NCBI RefSeq assembly: GCF_001411555.2
Contig: NC_049916.1
Span: 682,001 to 746,000 of the forward strand
Direction: 5' to 3'
Source: Juglans regia
Lineage: Eukaryota; Streptophyta; Magnoliopsida; Fagales; Juglandaceae
Length of the DNA stretch: 64,000 bases
Shown: positions 50,071 through 61,765 of the stretch, piece after piece
Position numbering within the stretch: the first letter of the stretch is position 1
Layout: the number at the start of each line of letters is the position of its first letter
Program-made: the position numbers and the translations under genes
Notes under the pieces: generated by a model
Told to the model about the DNA's origin: nothing
Database searches by the model: none
The model's input: the letters and a program-made list of their open reading frames with translations, nothing else

Positions 50071-51475
50071 TCATAAAGAATCTAAGAGCTTAACAGTGCC
50101 TATGTGTGTGACTTGAGCTTTTGTGCCATTAGGAAGTTGTACAAATGCTTGAATGCAGCAGGAAGAGTTAGTAAAGAATGATGTAGAGCACACCTTGTGA
50201 TCAGTGGCTCCTATGTCGATGATCCATGGTGTGTTATGAAAATCAACATGTTGATGTTGTGAAAATGAAGTGAGTTTGTCATGATTTTTTACATTGAAAA
50301 GAGAAGGATTATGAGGTATGCTAAAATTGGAGAAACAATGATGATTACATGCTAAGTTTGAGTAAGATGTGGTTGGAGGATTAGATTCAGAAATGGCCGG
50401 TGAGGGAGGCGCAGGGGTGGGCAGCAGTGGTTTAGTCTGTCCAAAGTTCAGTTGAGGGAATTGAGCATTGACAAGAGCCATAAGGTGTTGTGTTTATGCT
50501 TAAGAGAGGGTCAACTGAGAAGCACTTGGAGCAGGTGTTTCATGAACTGAAGCAGCAATATGAACCACACAAGAACCATCAAGAGCAACCTAGTTTGCAA
50601 AATAAGGTGCAGCAAGTATTCCAGAACCATTTCCAAACTTGGATTTGGTAAATTTGAAATTGGGTGGGAACCCTATTAATTTGTAACATTTATCCTTTGT
50701 GTGTCCTATCTTTCCACAATGGTTACAAACTAAATCTATTTTCTCATTTTTCTTTGAGGGAGTTTGATAAACAAGTAAGGCAAAGGGTTCTATAGTAGGT
50801 AAGACCATATTTCTCGCTTGCTTCTGACTCTCCTTTTGTAAAATCTGCAAAAAAGTTTTGTCTAGAGAGGGTAAGAGGCTGAACAAAATAATCTATCCTC
50901 TAACAGCATCATAACTATCATTTAAACCCATAAAAAACTTAAACACATAATCTCTTTGTTGAACTTCACCAACATTCTTTAAAGCATCACATGTACATAA
51001 ACCACAAAAGCAACAAGGGAAAGGTCTATAGCTATGCAGTTCTTCTCAAATGGCATTAAGCTGAGTGAAGTAGTCACTTACAAAGATGCCCTTGAACAAT
51101 GCTGCTAAGCTTATGTTGAAGGTGCTATATCTTAGCTTCATCAGGTTGTGCAAAATGCTCCTTGAGTTTGTCCCATACCTGTTTAGCTAAGGTCATGAAA
51201 AACATCTTAGAGGCAATGTCCTTGAAAACAAAATTTAAAATCCAAGTAAGGAGGATGTTGTTGCATTGCAACCATGACACATATGGGGGGTTTGATAGGT
51301 CAGGAGTGGGAATGGTTCCATCCAAGAAACCTAACTTGTTGTTTATTGAAATAGAGAGTAGAAAATATCTGCTCCAAGAAACATTGATAGTGTTTGCATT
51401 GTCACTGTAATGCAAGAAGAATGGGATGTTTGGATCTTCAGTAGGAGAAGAAGAAGAGGAAGAAGATGAGGTCAT
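50071..51475 (-). pseudogene. Copia gag and protease fragments
   Basis: Open pieces: 51475-51125 (starts MTSSSSSSSS, then UBN2-like LGFLDGTIPTPDLSNPPYV, QVWDKLKEHFAQ); 50886-50590 (knuckle CNHCGKIGHTKDKC with YKLIGFPPNF); 50481-50071 (protease WIIDIGATDH, where the usual DSG reads DIG). They lie in different frames with stops between. Confidence 0.85.
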
Positions 51476-51532
51476 GGCTTATAGATTGAAGGTTGATTGG
51501 AGACTAAGAAAGTATAGCAAGAAACTATTTCT

Positions 51533-51544
51533 GCTCTGATACCA
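51533..51544 (-). promoter_or_regulatory. Primer-binding site of the truncated Copia element
   Basis: Minus strand TGGTATCAGAGC, an exact complement of the initiator Met-tRNA 3' end, directly next to the LTR start. Confidence 0.9.
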
Positions 51545-52018
51545 TGTTAGAAGAGGAACGAGAAGCTGAAATGAAGAAGAAATGCAGAGGATTTCTTGAT
51601 TCTCATTCAAGGTACCCGACATACAAAAGACTAGTGCGTATGTATGTGTGTGTATATACTGCAAAAAATAAACAGAAAGCTAGCTAATTTTATCCTCTAG
51701 AGAATTATAAAGAATATTCATGTACACCTGTATGAATGTTACAGGTGTGTAGTGCATTGTATCAATTCCTTTGTCATGTAGTGCTGCTATGAATAGGTTG
51801 TACTGCCATTGTGAGTGGCCTGCTGCAGTGCAGCTTCTCTTTTGTGCCATGCATTTTCACATTGCTGTCATGTGGCAGCTCACTGTCATTGTCCCTTTCC
51901 ATATGTCCCTTTCTATTACAGTACTGCATTCCGTGAGACTTTCGATCTGCTCACTTTCCATATTCTGACAAGGCTGCAGGAATAGTTTAATTTTTCTATC
52001 TCTCCCACTTATCCAACA
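51545..52018 (-). repeat. LTR of the truncated Copia element
   Basis: On the plus strand it runs from TGTTAGAAGAGG to CACTTATCCAACA; the ends are inverted (TGTTAGA / TGTTGGA). A shorter reading ending at 51743 (ATGTTACA) is possible, so the right border is uncertain. Confidence 0.6.
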
Positions 52019-53532
52019 TAGATCAGTACTGCTTTTGACGTGCACATGGCCGCCCACTTTCAGACTTTATATATATATATATATATATTGCTGTTTCGAT
52101 CATAAGTTTGGAAGATCTGTGTAGCTGCATGCACTTAATTGTTTTCCGAGTTCCCTTATTTCTTTACACCTAAATATGTTCTTCTTCTAACTTCTCTTGT
52201 GACTCATGATCATCTGCTAGCTCCAGATGAGAGAAAAGGCCGTGACCGTATCTTTGCTGCTAAACTTGGGAGTTTCTGCCGCCTGAGTAGCAAGAAGTTC
52301 TTTTGTAGATGTCAGTTTTGCAATAGCAGTAGCCGCTTTGAGGTTAGGATTCTTAATTTTTTATTCCAGAAATATTCCTCTTTCGGCATTCCTATTTAGA
52401 TGTCGGTTATGTTCAACATCCTAGCTGGACAGTCACCTGATCAGTGACTCAGCAGTAGTTGATTGCTTCATTTAATAAGAATTTGAGGGATGAGACTGAA
52501 ATCATGCATGCAGGATGCATGCAGGCAGTAATGCTTGCAATTTGATAAATCTAATTTCAGAGGAATGGCCGTATCCAAAAGCCTTTTAATAATTATCCTT
52601 TTTTTATTATCTCCTTCATTTTGATAAATTTAATATTCTATTTACTGCCACTCATATGATCAATGTCACATTTATCAGAAAATGATAATTAAAAAAGCTT
52701 ATGAATAATATTAATTTTCAGTCTTTTAGTCCATCCATGAACCCATTTATAATTACATGCATCTTTTATTATATATCATTTTTGTCCATAAATACTATGG
52801 CATTGGAAACTAAAATGATATAGTATTTCATGAACATCATGTATATGGATGACACTAGACAGTCAAAATTAAGATTTACTAATATATATCATATTTAAAT
52901 TTTTTAGTCAACCCCAAATAATTAACCCTATCCATCTAATTTTATTATGATTCTTGGCCATATATAGATCATCATCAGCAGGGTTAAAAAGTAAATGATT
53001 GAAAAGTGGATAGATTAACATGAACCAATCGATTGCAATAAAAATTAGTGACTCTCGTTATCATTCTCTACTCTCTAGCGTGTGCTTGTTTGATTTTCTG
53101 TTCTTTTGTTTTGCTCGTTCCACTCATGATATATCACAGCCGACACGTTAAATATTATTATATATGTGATAACTGATCATGATCGATCACTAGTCTGATT
53201 AATTTAATTATCAAATTAATAATTAGTTAAGTTGAATTTTAGTTTTTTATTAGATGCTACTTGATCAATTCCTTCATTCTCCTTAACTCCTTCAACGACC
53301 CCAGCATCTACAGTACTTCTGGTTGAAGCTAGCAATTGTAAATCAATTGGCCTGTGATAGTAATTCGTGACATGAATAAGGATATATCGCGTTATTACAT
53401 TTAATAATGATGTTAATTCTTGTTCAAGCGCCACATGATGATGAGCTACATGATCATGAGTTAATTATCTATAATTTTTTATATTTTTGCAGTACTTTAT
53501 TATAAGAATCCTCGATCAGGTTTTGTTGTATT
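52019..53532. other. Upstream region of the SLAH gene
   Basis: Non-coding, with a TA run at 52066-52088. TTTTTGCAG at about 53493 could be the acceptor of an intron in the 5' leader. The 86-residue frame at 52139-52399 has no family resemblance. Confidence 0.45.
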
Positions 53533-56500
53533 ATGGAAAACGACGTACATCAGGGTTCTGCACAGGAGAATTCCTCTGAAGTTCCTTCTCTCATCAAGTA
53601 TATATCATCAAATAAAGTGGCCGGCTTTGACGACGCTAGCTCGGCAAGCTTGATCAATATCAATGATCAGTCAACTGAATCTCAATCTCTCAGTTCATCT
53701 GCCACTGTAAGTTGTCGGAAAATTTCCACAGGACTAGAATGCCTGAAAATATTTAATAAACACCTACATGTCATGATGTTTTATATTTGTATTTTGCATA
53801 TTACCAGGGAACTGAAATAACTAATTTTGATTAACCAGGGCGATGAAACTGAACCCATCTACCATCATAAAAGGGTGGAGTCTATTTCTATCAGCATGCC
53901 TTCATCTCCAGTGGGAGTTCACTTACAGACTCCAAGAAGAGTTATCTTCAGTGGCGAAACCATTTTTAAGCGTGGGATTCCAGATCATGATTCTCGTGTA
54001 TCCAAGACTGAACCACTAAAACCGCCAAAACATCATTTTCAACCAATTCTAAGAGGCGCTGCATATGATAAGTCAATCAATGATGGACAAATATTTGCCT
54101 ATCACCAAAATATTAGAAGGTTGAAGGACAAGAGATATGATTCTTTCAAAACATGGTCTGGGAGACTTGAAAGGCAGATCACACTACTGCGTGGAAAGCC
54201 AACACTAGATTCTAGACCCGACGATGATACAGTGCAGAGTAGAGAAGTTGAGAGAAATTTACCTGTGGACCGCTACTTCGATGCCTTGGAAGGGCCAGAG
54301 CTGGAAACCCTGAAGGTATGTGTTTTCCTTCCCCAAAATTTAGTCACATTTTAATTCTTGTTATATATATTCTCTCAACATTTTGGGGTGGCCAAATCTG
54401 GGAACAACATGGTTCATGATGTCAGGCTATCCTCCTAAAATGAATTTTGATTCTGATAAGATCAGGTTTGTTTTATGAAGATTACAGGTTTGATTTTATA
54501 TTGAACAAGGCCAGCCTTACCTCATGAATTATCAAAACAATGTGTGTTTAATCTAACAAACCAATCATGTGCTACTGCTCCTGCCAGTGTTTTACCTAGT
54601 TTCTTGTTTGCTTAACCATGGACAGTGCTGGTGCAACTAAGAAATCTGAAAGTTATATCCCCATAACATGATTGATTATGAGGAAATATTTCTCTTGGTC
54701 AGTTGCAGCTAGCGTAATCAAGTTATACTGCTGTCTTCCATTGCCTAATGATCAAGGGGCTGTTGTGTACATAAAGAATAACAAATTAACCTTAGATGGT
54801 ACTATAATTGTGGTCACTATGCAACCTATATATTTCACATAGTCAGATATTGTATATAATTGTGCTCCGTGCTTCTTCATCATAGTATCAGTTCTTTTTA
54901 ACAGGCTTCAGAGGAAATGGTGCTTCCTCATGACAAGATATGGCCGTTTCTTCTACGTTATCCTATCTCTTCATTTGGTATCTGTCTTGGCGTTAGCAGC
55001 CAGGCAATTATGTGGAAAGCCCTGGCCACCTCTTCCTCCACAAAATTTCTTCACATAAGCCTGACAGTAAATCTCGTTTTATGGTGCATTTCTATTGCTC
55101 TTATAGCCACTGTTACTTCCATCTACCTTTTAAAAGTAATTGTCTACTTCGAAGCAGTTCGGCGTGAATACTACCACCCTATCCGTATCAACTTCTTCTT
55201 TGCCCCATGGATATCCCTATTGTTCTTAGCTCTTGGAGTGCCGCCTCTAGTTGCTAACAACCTGCCTTCAGCTCTTTGGTATGTTCTCATGGCACCAATA
55301 TTCTGTCTTGAGCTTAAGATCTATGGACAGTGGATGTCAGGAGGCCAAAGGAGGCTATCGAAGGTCGCAAATCCTTCAAACCATCTTTCTGTAGTTGGAA
55401 ATTTTGTTGGTGCATTACTGGGTGCATCAATGGGGCTAAAAGAAGGTCCTATCTTCTTCTTTGCCATTGGTTTGGCTCACTACGCGGTCCTATTTGTAAC
55501 TCTCTACCAGAGACTTCCAACAAATGATACACTCCCGAAAGAGCTTCATCCGGTATTCTTTCTGTTTGTGGCAGCACCAAGCGTTGCTTCAATGGCATGG
55601 GCAAAGATTCAAGGCACCTTTGATTATGGTTCACGGATTGCTTACTTCATCTCCCTGTTCCTTTATTTCTCACTGGTAAGTATCTATCCTCGCTAATGCA
55701 AATGAGTATAAATTTTCACTTCAAAGTCCCTGCCATGCACGTACGCTTAGGGGTGTCAATATGTGATACGACTCATTAACTCAACACGAACACGACACGA
55801 TAAAAGCGGGTTAGAGTTTACCCTTAACGGGTTCGGGTCAAAACGGGTTGACCCGTTAAGACACTATAGCTTAACGGGTTGATAACGGGTCAACCCGTTA
55901 TGATCCGTTAAGAAAGTTAAAATTACAATTATACCCTTTTACCTAAAAAATAAAATTGTTGGGATTTTAATTTCGATATTTTTATTATTTAGATTGTAAT
56001 TTTGGACTTGTAGTTAGTTTTATATTTTTTATAGATATTGTAATTTTAACATTTATATAAAATTATGCTAAATTTAACTAGATTAAAGAGGTTAATTTTG
56101 GATTTATTTCAATCTATTTATATAAATAAGTCAAAACGGATTGACACGACACAACCCGTTATGTTATTGGGTCGTGTTAGGGTTTGAGATTTTGACACGA
56201 TAAGCTTAACGGGTCGGGTTAGTGTTGACCTATATAATATAATATACATGTCTAGACACGACACGAACATGACCTGTTAACACGATTTGACACTCCTACG
56301 TACGCTTGAGCATGCCATCTTTTATAGTTTTTTTTTTTTTTTCCCATAGAAAGAAGAATATAGAACAGGTCTAAGGGGGTAGCAGAACAATGAGGAAGAA
56401 GACTGGTAAAACATTAACAAAGCATAAAGCCAAGCAAGAAAGATGGCCCTCTAATACGGAACACTGATGATCATGGAATACTTGATTCTAAACCATGTTG

Positions 56501-57073
56501 CTTTGGGGTTACTTGTTTTGTCATGATGGGTTTTCTGAACTATTTGACATTTCTGTGCTTTTGCAGGCAGTTCGGCTCAATTTCTTCAGAGGGTTCAAGT
56601 ATGATGTTGTTGACTTGTATTTGTCACCTGAGATAGTAATATTGGTGCACCTGATTTTTGTAGACCTTCTGATATTCTATTTTATTTGAATCCACAGGTT
56701 CTCAATAGCATGGTGGGCCTACACTTTCCCAATGACTGGTGCTGCCATTGCAACCATCAGGTACTCAAATGAAGTCAAAAGTATCTTGACCCAAGCTCTA
56801 TCTGTCATACTCTCTTCCGCTGCTACGCTTACAGTGACGGGCCTGCTTATAACAACCATTTTGCATGCCTTTGTTCTACGAGACCTTTTCCCTAATGACA
56901 TTGCCATTGCCATCAGTGACAAAAGGCCAAAAACAATGAGAAAGTGGTTCCATCTAAGACGTAGTAGCTCAGATTCCAGAGATGTAGAGAATTTCTTAAA
57001 ATTTTCAGGCTCAAATAGCAACGATTTAGAAGCCTCTCTAAAATCTTCAAGCTCTCAACGTAGAGAATCTTAA
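53533..57073 (+). CDS. S-type (slow) anion channel, SLAH2/SLAH3-like
   Basis: Plasma-membrane channel of the SLAC1 family (TDT fold) letting nitrate and chloride leave the cell; in Arabidopsis SLAH3 acts in guard cells and is switched on by calcium-dependent kinases. Five coding exons: 53533-53706, 53839-54315, 54905-55675, 56567-56598, 56698-57073; all joints are GT-AG and in phase, 609 aa (SLAH3 about 635). The long cytosolic N-terminus (1-220) is Ser/Thr-rich with a conserved SLAH stretch (RYFDALEGPELETLK). The membrane domain begins at about 230 (WPFLLRYPISSFGICLGVSSQA) and includes FFEAVRREYYHPIRINFFFAP-type wording (here YFEAVRRE), ELKIYGQWMSGGQRRLSKVANP, GNFVGALLGASMGLKEGP and WWAYTFPMTGAAIATIRY. 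A Ser-rich tail follows. The 32-nt fourth exon is typical of the family. Intron 3 carries a hAT-type element. Confidence 0.94.
55748..56298. mobile_element. hAT-type non-autonomous element in SLAH intron 3
   Basis: Starts TAGGGGTGTCAATATG and ends GATTTGACACTCCTA; inverted ends TAGGGGTGTCAA / TAGGAGTGTCAAA. CGTACGCT borders both sides (55740-55747 and 56299-56306), an 8-bp target duplication. Inside, AACGGGT/ACCCGTT blocks at both ends flank an AT-rich core. No coding capacity. Same general design as the ACCGG element at 41152-41892, but a different sequence. Confidence 0.88.
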
Positions 57074-57348
57074 GCTAGCTTCCACTATTAGGCCCGTGAT
57101 TCAACGGCCGTAAACGTTAAGAGGTTTGTGACATTATTCAATGAGTCGTTCGCTACTGATACATGGGAGGAACAAAAGCAAGGGTTTTGGCAGTTCCAGG
57201 GAACATGTAACAGAGTGATCGAAGATTTAGTAGTAAGAGGAGAGTAATGCTCAAACAGAAGCTGAGTTGTAAATTGTAGAAAAAGGTTTGCTGGGAATAC
57301 ACTATTAGTGTATATCTTGGGCAACAATGTTCCATTATAGCTCAAAAG

Positions 57349-57354
57349 AATAAA
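57349..57354 (+). terminator. Candidate polyadenylation signal of the SLAH gene
   Basis: AATAAA about 275 bases after the stop codon, a normal distance for a plant 3' end. Plant signals are loose, so this is only a candidate. Confidence 0.4.
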
Positions 57355-57399
57355 AGAACGATGGCTCCTGAGTAGTTCTATTTGCACTAACTTTCGTAT

Positions 57400-60125
57400 G
57401 CTAGCAAGGAATCTTGCTTGCTCATATGGGGAGCTTTAATCTTTAACCAGAGTATGTAAATGAAATGAAGTGTCTATTACGTTTGCCTTTTCAATTGGTT
57501 CACGAAAGCAATTTCAGTTGCTGGGATTTATCACTGCAAACATTAGATTTAAGCATACTGATCACACACTTCATTCTAAACCATGATGGGGTGGGAACTA
57601 ACTCGGACAATATACTAGATAGATAGATGCCCATGAGAAAACTTTTGGTAGTTTAGGAGGCAAAATCATTTCATTTTCAGTGCTACGATCTGTATACAAT
57701 CTGACACGAATTTGAATGACCTGAACCTAACACATACATTTAGTTATTCAGGTCTGATTAGTTGATTGTTAATTTTATGACCCAAATTCGACACAAACCC
57801 CAATGACCTGAAGCAAATTGCCACCCTTAAGAGCCTGCGAGTGCAAAACAAATGTTGGATTTAAAAAAAACCCAAATTGCCTGATTCTAGTACGAGTTTC
57901 TAATGCTATAGATGTTACAAGGCTGCCATGAGAAAAGATTTCATGGCAGAAGCTAAGCAACTGTGATATGGACCCTGTTCTAGTGCAATGAATATTAAGT
58001 GCAACATAAGGTCTGCACAAAAGTCATATGTACCATTCATTGTCCTTGAACTTGAAAGAAAGGTCTTAGGCAGGATTGTTTTCGACATGGGGCATGTAAC
58101 AAGGTTGTGGTCCCCTGGTCTGTTCGGGTCAACCTGTCTACAGGTTGTTCTAAAGAAGCCTTCTGAAGTCTCTTGACAAGGAGGTTAACTCAACATCTTC
58201 GTCATAATCAGTTTATTAATTCATTTTTTCTTCCAAGATCAATCTATGTGACATGCACATAGACTTCCTAAGGATAGAAAGGACATATATAGCAGTTGAT
58301 ATATGGAAACTGAGATCCTTGGTGCATATGTATAGCACATAATTTGATTCTTTCATTTTTGTGCCACATGTTCTTATTTTAGACCCATAATTATCTGTGG
58401 CTCGACCTCTTTCTGCGGTGGAATGGGTTGCTTCCATATGTATAAGTAAGACAACAAAAATCTAATCATTTTGTGTTGGATAATAAGAGAAATTCAAATG
58501 TTACAACTCAAGTACGTCAGGAACACTATGTCATTTAGAACAGTAAGAATGAAACGGTTATATCTTTTGCTTTCGAGGGTCCACATAGATCGGAGGAGTG
58601 TCCCCTAAGGAGGTGACAGGTTTGATGGCAGTGGAAAGAGGGGGTCTACCTCATATACGATGTAAATGAGTTTTGATCCTGCTTAGTATAGTGTGAAAAA
58701 GTTGTGTAGCGTTTTCTTATATGGTTTGTGGTTGTCATACATCTGTAAAAGTATATATATCACTGGCCATGGCAGACCTTCTCGGTGTGACAAAAACCAT
58801 GTCGAGTTTTTGTGTTCACATTCGTTTGTTAATTATTTGTTGTGTATTCAAGATGGAAAGGGGACCGCAAGAATGTCTTTGCACACTGATTCCCATGTCA
58901 ACATTTGAAGGACTTGTCTTGGAAACACACACATCCTCTACTTGCAAGTTTATGGAATGCAACGAGGACAGGCAGAGTTATCACTTGGTTATGGTCTTGT
59001 TACAAGCTAAAGTGACTCAAGGTTCAATAGCAGCGACAAGTAGCATGTTTGAGGTACTATGGTCCCCTCCAACAAGGCTAATTGGTTGTGCTTCCTTCGG
59101 ACTGAAGCAGAAAATCCAACAGGTAAGACAAAAAAAGATGTAGAAGGAAATGCAAAAGCAGTGTTTTCAAACTTTGGCATATCTTCCAACACTTTTTTTC
59201 CATGTCTCCCTATCCTGCATGCCTGTTCACATGTGACAAACTTCTTACTCTCAGCCACTTCTCTTTCCCAGTCCCACTTGGATAAAATTGGACCACCTAA
59301 ACTTGAATTTAGGTTTCATGGGAACGAATTGCAATGCAAATTCAAGATTATAAAGAACATCAACATGCATGTTTAGAAGGTCAAGTCCTGTCACATACTG
59401 GACCCCATGACTAAGGGAACCCAGAGCAGAACATCTATGGCTATCCACCCTTATCAAAACAGAATGGTCCTAAAAGTTCTGTTTATCATGTAAAAACGGC
59501 TACTAGAAAATGACACCACCATACTATTGCAAGAAGGATATGTCACCATTCTACAGTAAAATTATGTTTACAATGCAGTAAATTCTGGGGATATTAGCTT
59601 TGTTATTATGTATTTGAATTATAGAAAGTTTTTACATTGGGGATGTCGTTGCCTATGATCTTTTCTGGTAAGAGTATGACATTATTATATATCTGTGATG
59701 ATCTCAAACTTCAAAAGGCATTAATTTAGTCTTCATTTTTTTTTTTAAGAAGAAGATGATAGTCCAATTTTATTGATATCTCTCACTTATATACGATGAG
59801 GCATGCGCACAACTAGTAGATCGAGCACATAACAACGATGATTGTAGTACAGTGATCTATATGATGAGATTGGAATTTGTAGTGCCAGACTAGTTAGCAC
59901 TAGCAGTTACTTAGAATGACGCCAATATATAAACACGATAGCTGTCGCTGAACATGACAATATATTCAAAGAATCAAACATCTTTCTTAGGGACGGGGGA
60001 GGGGAGGGGGGACCTAGTTCAACTTAATTTGGAGAGCCATTTTTTTTTAAAAGGAGGGGAAAAAGTCACATGATTCGATCTTTTAGTTAAAAAAAAAAAA
60101 AAACAGAGGAAAATGTAATTAATAA
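57400..60125. other. Intergenic region
   Basis: No gene can be supported. A 140-codon plus-strand frame (58721-59143) and shorter ones overlap it on the other strand without any recognisable domain. A poly-T/A-rich stretch at 59738-59770 followed by CCAATTTTATTGATATC resembles the tail end of a LINE in minus direction, but no LINE protein is seen. A G-rich run (GGGGAGGGGAGGGGGG) is at 59995-60011. Confidence 0.4.
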
Positions 60126-60355
60126 AGAGTAATGCACGCTATGGAATGTAAAAATGTTGTGCAATCTTTTTGATTGGAGTCTATTATTAAAAATGTTGTG
60201 CAATCTTTTTAAAGTATCGTGCAGACGCTTTAAAAAAGATTGGGGTCTATTATTAAAAAATTAGTTTCTTTTTATGTGGATCTCATATTTATTCACTTTT
60301 TTTAAAACGACTGCACGACGTTTATACACTTACAACTGCAATTATCGTTTCCCAT
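60126..60355. mobile_element. MITE copy (AATGCTAC family) with internal duplication
   Basis: Starts AGAGTAATGCACGC. The middle carries GTCTATTATTAAAAA twice (60180 and 60246) and ATGTTGTGCAATCTTTTT twice (60152 and 60193). The right half is ATTTATTCACTTTTTTTAAA and ACGACTGCACGACG. Compare 18755 and 19315. Confidence 0.55.
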
Positions 60356-60772
60356 TAATAAGATATATGCATGATTTTTCTTACAAACATGGAACCTACT
60401 AGCTCGAGATTTTCTGGAATGACGAGAGTTCAGTTTTTCATTTTATACCAGAGTAATAATGCTGAGATTATAGTACTTTTATCTTCTTTTCCGAGAGTAG
60501 GTCAGCTGTTCGCATGACTCCATCCACTTCTTTTAATTAATCAATTAATTATTTAATATAATCACGAAGCTAATTTTTCCAACTTTTATTAGCAATATTA
60601 TTGTTGCATTGCAAAATGGGCAAGCTTTTCCTTAGATCACAAGGAAGAGAGAGAGAGAGAGACCATGGTGCCCGATGCGTAGAAATAAGCATCGATCATG
60701 TCAAAATGTCTATAGCTTATGGGAAAACAAAAACCAACGATACAATAATATTATACATTGAATTGTGGTAAA

Positions 60773-61103
60773 TGTTGAGGAATAATTTCACATTAGTTGT
60801 GGATAAGGTCTTGGACATGTTTATAAGCAATGAGCAATCCTCTCTTGTAGAACTGATTTTATGAGATGAGTAAGGTCTATTAATTTTTTCATAGTATCAG
60901 AGCCTACTACAGAACAAATAGGGGTCCACACTACTTATCCCGTGACAAGGATTAGAAAAAATACTGATCTGCACGTGAGGGGGGTGTTGAGGAATAATAT
61001 CACATTAGCTGTGGACAAGATCTTAGACATGTTTATATGCAATAAACAATCCTCTTTTGTAGAATCGATTTTATGAGATGAGTAAGATCCATTAATTTCT
61101 TCA
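60773..61103. mobile_element. TRIM retrotransposon, copy 2
   Basis: LTR1 60773-60891 and LTR2 60985-61103, each 119 bp, both starting TGTTGAGGAATAAT and ending TTCA. A primer-binding site (TATCAGAGCC, 60895-60904) follows LTR1, and a purine tract (GAGGGGGG) precedes LTR2. GTAAA borders both ends (60768-60772 and 61104-61108). No coding capacity. Same family as 17653-17973. Confidence 0.9.
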
Positions 61104-61108
61104 GTAAA

Positions 61109-61765
61109 GTGGGTTAATCTTTCAAGTTTCAGATTAAGAAATATATAGATAAAGTATAATTTTTTTTTATTAGTAAAAATAATTAAATAACTCGTGCTGC
61201 GATAAATTATTTTTTAATATAAAATATAACTCGATAATAAACTCGAATTTAAGTTTTATTCGAATAAAACTTACAACAAATTATAGAAATTAATTACCTC
61301 CCACTCCTCAATCAAAGTCCACTCGATTACACCAGGCAGGAATAATGGTTAATTTACAGTAGTAAGCTATGTACATCCCGTAATTAATTAATAATGCGTA
61401 CAAAATGGTAATGTTTCAACTTTCACTCCCTCACCCCCGGCCTTCCTCTACCTCAAGGCCAGAATTTCCATTGCCGACCATCACACAGCTTCTCTACTCG
61501 ATCCCAGCTTGGAGGACAAAACCATTGCATTATCATCCCAAAAATATGGTGGCAAGAGACAAAGAACACGTGGCCAATGATTTTCTGGTCTCTTTCCATG
61601 TGTATCTTGAATTGCTCCCATAATTTCTTCCCACTTCCTCCTCTTCCCTTCATACCTATTGTGGTCTTCATTTCTTTGTTTTGTACGACACCCACCATTT
61701 ATTTTCCTGAAAAGAAAAAGTTTAGAAAGATTTTAAAATGGTGCCCCAAAATGTTTGCTGAATGA
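61109..61765. other. Downstream side of the MAKR gene
   Basis: Probably contains the 3' untranslated region of the minus-strand MAKR gene. The 72- and 81-residue frames at 61405-61698 overlap on opposite strands and have no family resemblance. Confidence 0.4.

Larger units (their letters stand above)
49626..52018 (-). mobile_element. Truncated Copia retrotransposon
   Basis: Reads right to left: one LTR (51545-52018), a primer-binding site, gag with knuckle, protease, GAG pre-integrase (DLWHFRLGHLSTQRM, about 49830), then an abrupt end at about 49626 before the integrase core. The second LTR and most of pol are missing. Reading frames are broken in several places, so it is older than the Copia element at 34509-38085. 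Confidence 0.82.

Noticed and set aside
58721..59143. 140-codon plus-strand frame downstream of the SLAH gene
   Set aside because: No family resemblance, no conserved motif, overlaps frames on the other strand and in other phases.
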